A DNA stretch of 64,000 bases from JAEUJM01 sp044221555 (lineage in GTDB: Bacteria; Actinomycetota; Acidimicrobiia; Acidimicrobiales; DATDAH01), in contig JBGAOY010000001.1 in assembly GCA_044221555.1 (NCBI GenBank), forward strand, positions 124,001-188,000, read 5' to 3'. Position numbers and translations under genes: made by a program. This document shows, one piece after another, positions 51,728 through 59,524 of this stretch (positions are counted from its first letter, which is position 1; every line of letters starts with the position of its first letter). The notes beneath the pieces are model-generated. The model was not told where the DNA came from. It searched no databases and saw nothing but the letters and a program-made list of their open reading frames with translations.

Positions 51728-52327
51728 GTGACGAGTACGGCACTGCGCAACATTTTCCGAGCAGTCCTTGGTGGGCTGTTCCTCAGCGGCATGTTGCTTG
51801 TCGCGACCCTCGGCCCGGCGTCGGCGCAAGCCGGCGGGCAGGAGGACCAGGACCCCGGCGCCTTCGTGGACGACCAGGGCAACTTCGACATCGACGCGTA
51901 CATCGCGGCGTCCACCGGCTCGGACGACGGCTGTTCACCGGCCAGCGCCGCGGTCGGCGACACCGTGACCTGCACCGTGCACGGCTACAACGCCGGCGAC
52001 ACGGTCACCGCCACCCTCACCTGCGGCCCGACCGTCGTGTTCGAGGGCCCGTCCACCGGCACCACCTTCACCTTCTCGTTCGTCGTCCCCGACGTGCCGG
52101 CCGGTGACTGCGGAGTCGAGGTGTGCGGGACCGACACCGGGGGTGAGGCCTTGTGCCGTGTCCTCGGCTTCGAAGTGGTCGGCAACGAGGTCACCACGGG
52201 CTCGCTGGCCCGCACCGGTTCCAACAACACGGGCACGCTCGTCGGCGTGGGCGCGGCCCTCGTGGTGCTCGGCGGGGCTGCCGTGTTCGGCGCCCGTCGT
52301 CGCTTCAAGACGACGACCACCGCCTGA
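51728..52327 (+). CDS. Secreted LPXTG-like cell-wall-anchored protein
   Basis: A 199-residue surface protein. An N-terminal signal peptide ends near ASAQ (33/34) after LLVATLGPAS. The mature part has a short acidic region and a compact beta-rich domain with paired Cys (DGCSPASAAVGDTVTCTV, LTCGPTVVF, DCGVEVCGTD), resembling a bacterial Ig-like fold. The C-terminal sorting signal is LARTG (160-164), a hydrophobic stretch of about 20 residues and RRRFK, as in class LPXTG substrates with A at position 2. No sortase is encoded in the window. GTG 51728 has GGAGG 7 bases upstream. Its strong own ribosome site and the terminator after it suggest high expression. Confidence 0.88.
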   Translation: MTSTALRNIFRAVLGGLFLSGMLLVATLGPASAQAGGQEDQDPGAFVDDQGNFDIDAYIAASTGSDDGCSPASAAVGDTVTCTVHGYNAGDTVTATLTCGPTVVFEGPSTGTTFTFSFVVPDVPAGDCGVEVCGTDTGGEALCRVLGFEVVGNEVTTGSLARTGSNNTGTLVGVGAALVVLGGAAVFGARRRFKTTTTA

Positions 52328-52344
52328 TCCCCGACAGATCAGCT

Positions 52345-52378
52345 GAACCAGCCGCCCCCCTTGTGGGGCGGCTGGTTC
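52345..52378 (+). terminator. Perfect 14-bp hairpin after the surface-protein gene
   Basis: GAACCAGCCGCCCC (52345-52358) and GGGGCGGCTGGTTC (52365-52378) pair perfectly around a 6-base loop, 18 bases after the stop. There is no T-tract, as is common for actinobacterial terminators. Confidence 0.75.
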
Positions 52379-52476
52379 GCGTTCGGGCAACGGTCCGGGC
52401 GCACACCGACCGCGAGTGTGCGCCCCCTCGACGGGGAGCACGGCTGCGGGCGGCCCGCGGTGAGCCCCTGTGACCG

Positions 52477-53976
52477 CTACTGCGAGCGGCGCAACTGATC
52501 CTTGCGGACCTTGCCGGTACCGCTCCGGGGCAGGTCCCCCACGATCTCGACCGATCGAGGGGCCTTGAAGTGGGCGAGGCGGTCCCGGACGAAGCGGCGC
52601 AGGTCGTCGGGGTCGGCCGATCGGCCCGCCCGCAGCACCACGTAGGCCTTGGGCACCTCGCCCCATCGCTCGTCGGGCACGCCGATGACCGCAGCCTCGA
52701 GGACGTCGGGGTGCGCGGTGAGCGCCTTCTCCACCTCCACGCTCGAGATGTTCTCGCCGCCCGAGATGATGACGTCCTTGGTGCGGTCGACGATGGTGAG
52801 GTAGCCGTCGGCGTCGACCGTGGCGACGTCGCCGGTGTGCAGCCAGCCGTCGCGCAGCACCTCGGCGGTGGCCGCGGGCGCGTTCCAGTATCCCTGCATC
52901 ACGTGGTTCGAGCGGGCCCGCACCTCACCGCGTGCGGTGCCGTCGTGGGCGACCTCGACGCCGCGGTCGTCCACCACCGAGAGCTCGACGCCGAGGATGG
53001 GGAGGCCGGTGGTGGCGCGTCGGGCCGGGTCGGACGGCTCGCCGGGCTTGTCGAGGGCCCGTGTGAGGGTGGGCGACGACTCGGTCATGCCGTAGCCGCA
53101 GATACAGGGGCAACCGAGGCGGTGCTCGAGCTCGCCGAGCAGCTCGCGCCCGAGCGGTGCCCCGCCCACCGAGATCTGGCGCAGGGACGGCCACGGCCCC
53201 GCGGCCAGGTCGGGGTGCTCGAGGATCGCCGTGGCCATCGCGGGTACCAGGAACAGCCGGGTGACGCGCTCTGCGGCGATGAGGCGCAGCACCTCGCCGG
53301 CGTCGAAACGGGGGAGCATGACGTGCACGCCGCCGAGGCCCGTGACGTAGTGGGGGGTGCCCCACCCGTTGACGTGGAACAGGGGAATGGTGTGCAGCAC
53401 CACGTCGTCGCCCGTGATGGCGTTGGTGAGGGCCGAGTGCACGGCGTGCAGGTAGAGGTTGCGATGGGTGAGCACCGCGCCCTTGGGCAGGCCGGTCGTG
53501 CCGCTGGTGTAGAAGATCTCGGCCGGTGCCCGTTCGTCGATGTCGGGCACCGCCGGGCCGGTGGCGGGCTGAGCCGCGAGGAGCGACTCGTAGGGCCCAC
53601 CGAGGACCACCTGTGGCGTCGGGTGCCCCGGGTCGGCCTGGTCGGGGTGGCGGACCAGCACCGCGGGGCGGCAGTCGTCGAGGATCGTGGCCAGCTCGGC
53701 GGGGGCGAGACGGATGTTTAGCGGCACCAGGACGGCGCCGGCCAGCAGCACGCCGTAGTACGCCTCGAGCAACTCGTGGGTGTTGCCGCCCAGCCACGCC
53801 ACCCGGTCGCCGGGTGCCACCCCGTGGTCGCGCGCCAGCGCGTGGGCAAGACGGTCGCAGCGCTCGGCGAACTCGGCGTAGGTGAACCGCTGATCGCCCT
53901 GCACGACCCCGACCCGGTCGGGGAACAGCGATCGGGCCCGGGCCAGGAAGTCCAGCGGGGTGAGCGGGACCTCCAT
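52477..53976 (-). CDS. Long-chain fatty-acid-CoA ligase (AMP-dependent)
   Basis: A 499-residue ANL enzyme. The ATP-binding motif is YTSGTTGLPKG (156-166), with CGYGMTESSPTLTRALD and GWLHTGDVATVDADGYLTI carrying later core motifs. VDRTKDVIISGGENISSVEV is the hinge, and SGTGKVRKDQ near the end (Lys about 489) is the catalytic C-terminal Lys. A cytoplasmic enzyme making acyl-CoA from a fatty acid. ATG 53976 shares one base with the stop of the phosphodiesterase gene (TGATG). Chain-length choice is unknown. Confidence 0.92.
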   Translation of the reverse strand: MEVPLTPLDFLARARSLFPDRVGVVQGDQRFTYAEFAERCDRLAHALARDHGVAPGDRVAWLGGNTHELLEAYYGVLLAGAVLVPLNIRLAPAELATILDDCRPAVLVRHPDQADPGHPTPQVVLGGPYESLLAAQPATGPAVPDIDERAPAEIFYTSGTTGLPKGAVLTHRNLYLHAVHSALTNAITGDDVVLHTIPLFHVNGWGTPHYVTGLGGVHVMLPRFDAGEVLRLIAAERVTRLFLVPAMATAILEHPDLAAGPWPSLRQISVGGAPLGRELLGELEHRLGCPCICGYGMTESSPTLTRALDKPGEPSDPARRATTGLPILGVELSVVDDRGVEVAHDGTARGEVRARSNHVMQGYWNAPAATAEVLRDGWLHTGDVATVDADGYLTIVDRTKDVIISGGENISSVEVEKALTAHPDVLEAAVIGVPDERWGEVPKAYVVLRAGRSADPDDLRRFVRDRLAHFKAPRSVEIVGDLPRSGTGKVRKDQLRRSQ

Positions 53977-54737
53977 CAGTCCACCCAGGCGCCGCGCCGT
54001 TCGAGGACCTCGCGCAGCACCGCGGGCCGGTCGGTCATGATGCCGTCCACCCCGAGGTCGAGCAGGCGGTCCATCTCGGCGGCCTCGTCGATGGTCCAGA
54101 CGTGGACCTGCAGGCCCCGGCGGTGGGCGAACCGCACGAGGCGCTGGTCGACGACGGTCAGTGGCCCCTGGCGGACCGGCACCTGCAGGCAGGGGACGGT
54201 GATGGTGCCGACGGGCACGCCGAGGCTGCCGATGCGGGCCCGAGCGGTGCCCATGGGCCCGGCCGACGAGCACAGGCGCTCGCCCAGCCGGCGACGGAGG
54301 CGCTTCAGGCGCCGGTCCGAGAACGAGCCCACGCACACCCGGTCGATCGCGCCCGTGCGCTCGATCGCCGTGGCGAGGGCCTCGACCGCGCCGTCGTGCT
54401 TCGGGTCGATGTTGACCCGGAGGTCGGGCCAGGTGCCCAGCAGGTCCTCGAGCAGGGGGATGGGCTCGGTGCCGTCGACACGGGCCTGCCGGACCTCTGA
54501 CCACGGCAGATCGGTGACGGTGCCGGCACGGTCGGTGACCCGGTCGAGCACGGAGTCGTGGAACGCGAGCAGCACGCCGTCGGCGGTGACGTGGACGTCG
54601 GTCTCGATGTAGCGGTAGCCGAGCTCGACCGCCCGAGCGAACGCCGGCATCGTGTTCTCGGGGGCGTCACTGGCGCCGCCGCGGTGGGCGAAGGCGAGCG
54701 GCCCCGGGTGGTCGAGGTACGGCCAGCGGGGTTGCAC
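53976..54737 (-). CDS. Glycerophosphodiester phosphodiesterase (GDPD)
   Basis: A 253-residue GDPD TIM-barrel enzyme. FAHRGGASDAPENT (16-29) supplies His18/Arg19, YIETDVHVTADG (43-54) the metal ligands Glu45/Asp47, and LLAFHDSVLDR the second His (60). NIDPKHDG and GIMTDRP are later conserved motifs. Hydrolyses glycerophosphodiesters to glycerol-3-phosphate and an alcohol. No signal peptide, so cytoplasmic. GTG 54737 lies 8 bases downstream of a TAGCGT box with no Shine-Dalgarno; the longer frame upstream has no support. Coupling to an acyl-CoA ligase suggests phospholipid turnover. Confidence 0.92.
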   Translation of the reverse strand: MQPRWPYLDHPGPLAFAHRGGASDAPENTMPAFARAVELGYRYIETDVHVTADGVLLAFHDSVLDRVTDRAGTVTDLPWSEVRQARVDGTEPIPLLEDLLGTWPDLRVNIDPKHDGAVEALATAIERTGAIDRVCVGSFSDRRLKRLRRRLGERLCSSAGPMGTARARIGSLGVPVGTITVPCLQVPVRQGPLTVVDQRLVRFAHRRGLQVHVWTIDEAAEMDRLLDLGVDGIMTDRPAVLREVLERRGAWVD

Positions 54738-54745
54738 GGTGGTCG

Positions 54746-54751
54746 ACGCTA
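54746..54751 (-). promoter_or_regulatory. Putative -10 (TAGCGT) of a leaderless promoter for GDPD
   Basis: TAGCGT on the minus strand is followed by 8 bases and then GTG 54737, consistent with a leaderless message. Confidence 0.5.
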
Positions 54752-54798
54752 CCTGCCAGGCCCCCGGGCGGCCCGCCCGTGTGTGCGACCCTGACCTG

Positions 54799-56007
54799 AT
54801 GCAGGCAGCACGCGCACCCCGTGCCCGCTGGTCGGTGGGACGGCGTCGGTCGGCTCGGGTGCTCGCCGCCGGCATGGGGGCGGCCACGGCGTCGGCGTTG
54901 CCGCCGTTCCTCGTGGGCGGTCTCGCCGTGCAACTGCGCGACGACCTGCGGTTCGACACCGCGGGCCTGGGCCTGGCGATCAGCGCGTACTGGCTGTCGT
55001 CGGCGCTCTGCTCGGCGGTGCTCGGGCGGGTCGCGGAGCGCATGGGCGCGCGACGGGCCCTGCGCGCCGGCCTCTACGCCAACGTGGCCGTGCAGTTGTC
55101 GGTGGCCACCATCGCCCGGTCGTGGACGGCGCTGGTCGTGGTGATGCTCGTGGGTGGTGTGGTCAACGCGCTCATCCAGTTGGCGGTCAACGTGCTGCTG
55201 GCCCAGGAGATGCCGGCACACCGGCTCGGCGTCGCGCTGGGGGCCAAGCAGTCGGCCATTCCCATGGGCACGTTCCTCGCCGGCCTGGCCGTGCCGGCAC
55301 TCGCGCTCACGGTCGGGTGGCGGTGGGCGTTCGTGGTCGGCGCCGCCCTCGGCCTGGCGGCCCTCGCCGTGCTGCCCGCGCTGGGCCATCCACCGGTGCG
55401 GGCCGCCGATCGCCCCCGCCTCGGCGACCGGCCGGTGTCGGCGCTGGTGATCCTGGGCCTCGGCGGCGTGTTCGGCGCGGCGGCCGCTGGTGCGCTGGCC
55501 GGCTTCCTGGTCAGCGGCGGGGTGGAGGCAGGACTCGCGGAGGGCCCGGCGGGCCTTCTGCTCACCGCCGGCAGCGCCTGCGGGATCGCCGTGCGCATGC
55601 TGGCCGGCGTGCGGGCCGACCGGCGCACCGGCGGGCATCTCCGGGTGGTGGCCCTCATGCTGGGAGGTGGCGCCATCGCCTACCTGGCGTTCGCCTCCGG
55701 CCGGCCATGGGCCTACGTGCTGGCCACGCCCCTGGCCTTCGGCGCCGGCTGGGCGTGGCCCGGCCTGTTCAACCTGGCTGTCGTGCGTGACAACCCGGAC
55801 AGCCCCGGTGCCGCGACGGGTGTCACCCAGACGGGCATCTACCTCGGGGCCCTGCTCGGTCCGCTCGCGTTCGGCACGGTGGCGGAGCACTTCTCGTACG
55901 GCCCGGCGTGGATGATGACTGCGGGCTGGTCGGTGCTCTCCGCCGTGATCATCACGGTCGGCCGTCGACGGCTGCGCCGGCGCTCGGAGGCCCCGGCGGT
56001 ACGGTGA
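54799..56007 (+). CDS. MFS transporter
   Basis: A 402-residue protein with 12 hydrophobic helices. The loop between helices 2 and 3 reads GRVAERMGARRALRAG, the MFS signature. The protein has no long loops, and the N-terminus has an Arg-rich stretch before helix 1. Most like small-molecule efflux or sugar/drug carriers of the MFS_1 family; the substrate cannot be read. ATG 54799 has no Shine-Dalgarno; a weak GACCCT box lies 6 bases upstream. It is divergent from GDPD. Confidence 0.88.
   Translation: MQAARAPRARWSVGRRRSARVLAAGMGAATASALPPFLVGGLAVQLRDDLRFDTAGLGLAISAYWLSSALCSAVLGRVAERMGARRALRAGLYANVAVQLSVATIARSWTALVVVMLVGGVVNALIQLAVNVLLAQEMPAHRLGVALGAKQSAIPMGTFLAGLAVPALALTVGWRWAFVVGAALGLAALAVLPALGHPPVRAADRPRLGDRPVSALVILGLGGVFGAAAAGALAGFLVSGGVEAGLAEGPAGLLLTAGSACGIAVRMLAGVRADRRTGGHLRVVALMLGGGAIAYLAFASGRPWAYVLATPLAFGAGWAWPGLFNLAVVRDNPDSPGAATGVTQTGIYLGALLGPLAFGTVAEHFSYGPAWMMTAGWSVLSAVIITVGRRRLRRRSEAPAVR
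56000..56005 (+). promoter_or_regulatory. Putative -10 (TACGGT) for the SirB1-like gene
   Basis: TACGGT ends 6 bases before GTG 56012 and overlaps the end of the MFS gene. It may give the downstream gene its own leaderless message. Confidence 0.4.
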
Positions 56008-56011
56008 CGCT

Positions 56012-56797
56012 GTGGACGTGTTCGGCCGGTTCGAGGACATGGTCACCGGCCCCGAGGCCGAGATCCCGCTCGACGAGGCCATGCTGCTGGTGGCGGCCCA
56101 GGCCGAGGCGGGGGTCGACGTCGAGCGCTCGCTCGTCGCACTCGACCAGATCGCCGAATCGTGCCGCACGCCGACGCTCGATGCGCTCGTCCGCCACCTG
56201 TTCGTCGATCTCGGCTTCGCCGGGAACCGCGAGCACTACTACGACGCTCGGAACTCGTACCTCAACCGCGTGCTCGAGCGCCGGCTCGGCATCCCCATCT
56301 CGCTGGCGGTGCTGGTCATCGTGGTGGGGCGGCGGCTCGGGGTGCCGCTCGCCGGGGTGGCGATGCCAGGGCATTTCCTCCTGCGCGACCGGGTGGACCC
56401 GGAGGTGTTCGTCGATCCGTTCGCCGGCGGCACGCTGCTCGACGTCGCCGGGTGCGCCGCGGTCTTCCGGCGCCTGCACGGGCCGGGCGTCCCCTTCGAC
56501 GAGCGGTTCCTCGAGCCCGTCGGTTCCCGGGCCATCCTCAGCCGGGTGCTCGCGAACCTGAAGGCGATCCACCGCCAGGCCGGGGACCGTCGGGCCCTCG
56601 TCGGCGTGCTGCGCCTGCGGGTGGCCCTTCCGGGGGCGGGGGAGGAGGAGCATCGCGAGCTCGCCGCCGCCCTGGCCGCCGCCGGTCAGTTCGGCGACGC
56701 CGCCGACGAGCTCGAGGCGCTGGCGGCGGACGCGGGCGGCGAGCGGGCCGAGGCCGACCTCACGGCGGCAACACGCTTTCGGGCCCGGCTGAACTGA
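56012..56797 (+). CDS. SirB1-like transglutaminase-fold protein
   Basis: A 261-residue cytoplasmic protein of the SirB1/transglutaminase-like core family. YYDARNSYLNRVLERRLGIP and IPISLAVLVIVVGRRLGVPL form the typical core, with GVAMPGHFLLR following and DPFAGGTLLDVAGCAAVFR after it. The catalytic Cys of true transglutaminases is absent at the usual position (Ser in ISLAVL), as is common in SirB1 proteins. The C-terminus is a helical TPR-like part (LAAALAAAGQFGDAADELEALA). Role in bacteria is poorly known. Confidence 0.87.
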   Translation: MDVFGRFEDMVTGPEAEIPLDEAMLLVAAQAEAGVDVERSLVALDQIAESCRTPTLDALVRHLFVDLGFAGNREHYYDARNSYLNRVLERRLGIPISLAVLVIVVGRRLGVPLAGVAMPGHFLLRDRVDPEVFVDPFAGGTLLDVAGCAAVFRRLHGPGVPFDERFLEPVGSRAILSRVLANLKAIHRQAGDRRALVGVLRLRVALPGAGEEEHRELAAALAAAGQFGDAADELEALAADAGGERAEADLTAATRFRARLN

Positions 56798-56895
56798 TGA
56801 CCGACGCCGGCTGCGAGCGGTCGCTCGGCGAGATCACGACGGGCACATCCGTCGGCGGTGCGCGGTCGGCCCGGCCGGTGGGCACGGCGGGCTGA
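56797..56895 (+). CDS. Possible 32-codon bridging ORF
   Basis: ATG 56797 shares a base with the SirB1-like stop (TGATG), and its stop shares a base with the next ATG 56895 (TGATG). The 32 codons (beginning MTDAGCERSLGEITTG) have GC at 30 of 32 third positions, as do real genes here. The product has no recognisable motif; it may be a coupling ORF. Confidence 0.35.
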   Translation: MTDAGCERSLGEITTGTSVGGARSARPVGTAG

Positions 56896-57305
56896 TGGCC
56901 TGGCTGCTCATGGGAGCGGTGGCACTCGTGGGCACCGCCGTGTTCCTGGCGTGGATGCAGTCGGCCCGCGAGCAGCGGTTCGCGGCGGCGACCACGACCG
57001 AGCTCCACGTCGACGACCACGGGGTCGAGCGGCGGATGGCCGACGGGCGGGTCGAGGCGATCGCGTGGGCCGAGCTCACCGAGGTGGAGGTGATCACCAC
57101 CGCCACCGGGGTGCATCGAGAGGACGGCGCGCTGGTGGTGCTGGCGGTCGACGACACCCGCGGCTGCCTGGTGCCGAGTCGCCTGGCGGCGCAGCGCGGT
57201 GTGATCGAGCGGCTCAGCCGGCTCCCCGGCTTCGACGCCCGCCGGCTCGCGGCGGCACTCGAGGAGCCCCCTCCGTCGCGCACCACCTGCTGGACCCGTC
57301 GCTAG
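56895..57305 (+). CDS. Small membrane-anchored protein with PH-like domain (hypothetical)
   Basis: A 136-residue protein. A single N-terminal helix (MAWLLMGAVALVGTAVFLAW) anchors it, and the cytoplasmic part begins with TELHVDDHGVERRMADGRVE. The pattern of strands with IAWAELTEVEVITTATG (W-x-E-L-x-x-V) recalls bacterial PH-domain (DUF2244/YdbT-like) proteins. No catalytic motif. Function unknown. ATG shares one base with the preceding small ORF stop. Confidence 0.75.
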   Translation: MAWLLMGAVALVGTAVFLAWMQSAREQRFAAATTTELHVDDHGVERRMADGRVEAIAWAELTEVEVITTATGVHREDGALVVLAVDDTRGCLVPSRLAAQRGVIERLSRLPGFDARRLAAALEEPPPSRTTCWTRR

Positions 57306-57368
57306 GTCGCGCCACCCCGCCCGGTGGCCCGGTGCCCGATCCGCCCCGCCCTCGCCCGACCGGGTCGC

Positions 57369-57953
57369 TCAGGGTCGCAGGTGGCCGGTCTCGTTGATGC
57401 TGACGATGGATCGCGGCCCCGAGCGGGCGGCGCGCACCCTGCTGATGCCGGTGTAGTCCGGGTGGAAGAACATGGGGTCGGCCAGACCCAGGACATGGGC
57501 CAGGTACACGTTGATCACACCGCCGTGGCACACCACCGCCACCTCACCGCCCGGATGCGCGGTGATCACGCGCTCCATGGCGGCCACCAGACGGTGGGCG
57601 AAGGCCGCTCTGGCGTCTTCGCCGGCCCAGGTGCCGTCCACCAATTCCTGGTACCGGGGGTCGCCCTCGGCCTTCAACTCCTCCAGCGGGATGTAGAAGT
57701 CGGCGTCGCGATCGAACTCGGCGAGGTCGTCGTCGATCTCGGTCTCGACCCCCAGCGCGCGCGCCAGTGGCGCAGCGGTCTCCAGCGCCCGGCGCAGGGG
57801 GCTGGACCAGACCGCGTCGAGGGGTGCGTCGTGCAGCCAGGCGGCGAGGCGCTCGGACTGGGCCAGGCCCTCGGGCGACAGCCCGGGGTCGGCGCCGCTC
57901 GCGACACCCTCGACCCGCAGCGGCAGGGCGTGGCGGATCAACCAGAGCTGCAT
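57369..57953 (-). CDS. Histidine phosphatase family protein
   Basis: A 194-residue phosphoglycerate-mutase-like protein. LIRHALPLR (5-13) holds the catalytic RHA variant of RHG, SPLRRALETA the second Arg, and VAVVCHGGVINVYLA the second catalytic His. The fold is small, typical of broad phosphatases such as CobC/GpmB relatives rather than glycolytic mutase. ATG 57953 is chosen by family N-terminus; the ribosome-binding site is weak. It is divergent from pyruvate kinase. Confidence 0.88.
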   Translation of the reverse strand: MQLWLIRHALPLRVEGVASGADPGLSPEGLAQSERLAAWLHDAPLDAVWSSPLRRALETAAPLARALGVETEIDDDLAEFDRDADFYIPLEELKAEGDPRYQELVDGTWAGEDARAAFAHRLVAAMERVITAHPGGEVAVVCHGGVINVYLAHVLGLADPMFFHPDYTGISRVRAARSGPRSIVSINETGHLRP

Positions 57954-58056
57954 CGGAGGACGGTCCTTTCGCGGCGATCGGCGGTGGCGGCGCCCCGGGC
58001 GCGGCCTGGACGGGGGGGCCGGCCGGTGGCGGTGGCCGTGCGTCGAAGTCGGACGA

Positions 58057-58062
58057 AAGCTA
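58057..58062 (-). promoter_or_regulatory. Putative -10 (TAGCTT) for the histidine phosphatase gene
   Basis: TAGCTT on the minus strand lies about 104 bases upstream of ATG 57953. Long leader, so weak evidence. Confidence 0.3.
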
Positions 58063-58073
58063 CCAAGGCCCCG

Positions 58074-58079
58074 TAGCGT
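58074..58079 (+). promoter_or_regulatory. Putative -10 (TAGCGT) of a leaderless promoter for pyruvate kinase
   Basis: TAGCGT is followed by 7 bases and ATG 58087. It overlaps the alternative GTG 58078, which argues against that start. Confidence 0.5.
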
Positions 58080-58086
58080 GTGTGGC

Positions 58087-59517
58087 ATGGCCCGCCGGAC
58101 CAAGATCGTCGCCACCATCGGCCCGGCGTCCGAGTCGCCCGCGATGATGCAGCGGATGGTGGAGGCGGGCATGGACGTGGCCCGCCTGGGCCTGGCCCAC
58201 GACACGCTCGATCTGCAGATCGAGCGCTACTTCCGGCTCCGGGCTGCGGCCGAGGCGGTCGGTCGCCCCCTCGGGATCCTCGTCGACCTCCCCGGCCCCA
58301 AGGTGCGCGCCGGTGCGTTCCCCGAAGGCGGCCTCGACCTGGTGGAAGGCCAGCGGCTGCGCCTCGCCCCGGGATCGGGCTCGAGCACGGCCGAGGTCGT
58401 CGAGGTCGACTACGCGGGGCTGCTCGACGACGTCGAGGTGGGCGACACACTCCTGTTCGGCGACGGCTCGGTGGTCGTCGCCGTCCGCGACCGCGACGGC
58501 GGCGGGCTGGCGGTCGAGGTGGACCACGGCGGGCACCTCGAGGGCCGTCCGGGGGTCCACGTGCCGTCCGACCGGTTGCGCACGCCCACGCCCACGCCTG
58601 CCGACCTGCGCATGCTCGATGCGTTCGTCGAGGTGGGGGTGGACATGGTGGCGGTGTCGTTCGTGCGATCGGCCCACGACGTGCGCCGCGTCGGCACCGA
58701 GCCGCACCCGCGCGGTCCGCTGGTCATCGCCAAGGTCGAGACGCGCGCCGCGGTCGAGAACCTCGAAGGGATCGTGGCGGAGTCGGGGGCCATCATGGTG
58801 GCTCGTGGCGACCTGGGTGCCGAGTTCCCGATCGAGGAGCTGCCCCACCTCCAGAAGAAGATCATCCGCCAGTGCATCTCGCTCGGGCGCCCGGTCATCA
58901 CCGCCACCCAGATGCTCGAGTCCATGATCCACGCCGCCACGCCCACCCGCGCCGAGGCCTCCGACGTCGCCAACGCGGTGTTCGACGGCTCCAGCGCGGT
59001 GATGCTCTCCGGCGAGACCGCCATCGGACACGACCCCGTGGGCACCGTGCGCACGATGGCGCGCATCGCCGGGAGGGCCGACCAGGAGTTCGACTACAAC
59101 GGCTGGGCACCGCAACTCTCGCAGCTGAACGCGACCGGGCAGGCTGCCGGCGACGCCCAGGTCACGGACACGATGACCATGGCGGCGTGGCGGGCCGCCA
59201 CCGAGATGCGGGCGGCGGCGATCATCTGCCTCTCCCGCAGTGGCTTCACGGTGCGGGCCATCGCCCGGTTCCGACCCCAGACGAAGATCCTGGGGTTCTC
59301 GGCCGACGAGCGCACGGTTCGCCAGCTCACGCTCAGCTGGGGCGCCACGCCCATCGCGCTCGACCCGCACGGTGACCCCGCCGATCAAGTCGAGCTGGCG
59401 ATCGAGTCGGCACGGGCCCTCGGTCACATCCGATCCGGTGACACCGTGGCCGTGCTCGCCGGCGCGCACGGGCGGTCGAGGGCCACCGATCAGCTGCGCC
59501 TGGTCCGCGTGCCCTGA
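58087..59517 (+). CDS. pyk: Pyruvate kinase (divergent potassium site)
   Basis: A 476-residue enzyme transferring phosphate from phosphoenolpyruvate to ADP. TKIVATIGPAS (5-15) starts the barrel. The active-site Arg33 is kept in VARLGLAHD, but the usual R-x-N-F-S-H has Gly35 and Ala37 in place of the Asn and Ser that bind K+. VDLPGPKVR (66-74) keeps the next Asp. AKVET holds the catalytic Lys216, and VARGDLGAEF and TATQMLESMI are intact. The LTxKD loop is replaced (TPTPADLRML). The C-terminal domain (AIICLSRSGFTVRAIARFRP) is complete. ATG 58087 follows a TAGCGT box by 7 bases. Catalysis probably remains, with altered cation dependence. Confidence 0.92.
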   Translation: MARRTKIVATIGPASESPAMMQRMVEAGMDVARLGLAHDTLDLQIERYFRLRAAAEAVGRPLGILVDLPGPKVRAGAFPEGGLDLVEGQRLRLAPGSGSSTAEVVEVDYAGLLDDVEVGDTLLFGDGSVVVAVRDRDGGGLAVEVDHGGHLEGRPGVHVPSDRLRTPTPTPADLRMLDAFVEVGVDMVAVSFVRSAHDVRRVGTEPHPRGPLVIAKVETRAAVENLEGIVAESGAIMVARGDLGAEFPIEELPHLQKKIIRQCISLGRPVITATQMLESMIHAATPTRAEASDVANAVFDGSSAVMLSGETAIGHDPVGTVRTMARIAGRADQEFDYNGWAPQLSQLNATGQAAGDAQVTDTMTMAAWRAATEMRAAAIICLSRSGFTVRAIARFRPQTKILGFSADERTVRQLTLSWGATPIALDPHGDPADQVELAIESARALGHIRSGDTVAVLAGAHGRSRATDQLRLVRVP

Positions 59518-59524
59518 ACCGGCG

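Noticed and set aside
52345..52378. A riboswitch or small RNA
   Set aside because: A single perfect hairpin directly after a stop codon is better explained as a terminator; no further conserved structure is visible.
58078..58086. GTG 58078 as the pyruvate kinase start
   Set aside because: It overlaps the putative -10 box TAGCGT and adds only MCG before the family N-terminus; ATG 58087 fits better.
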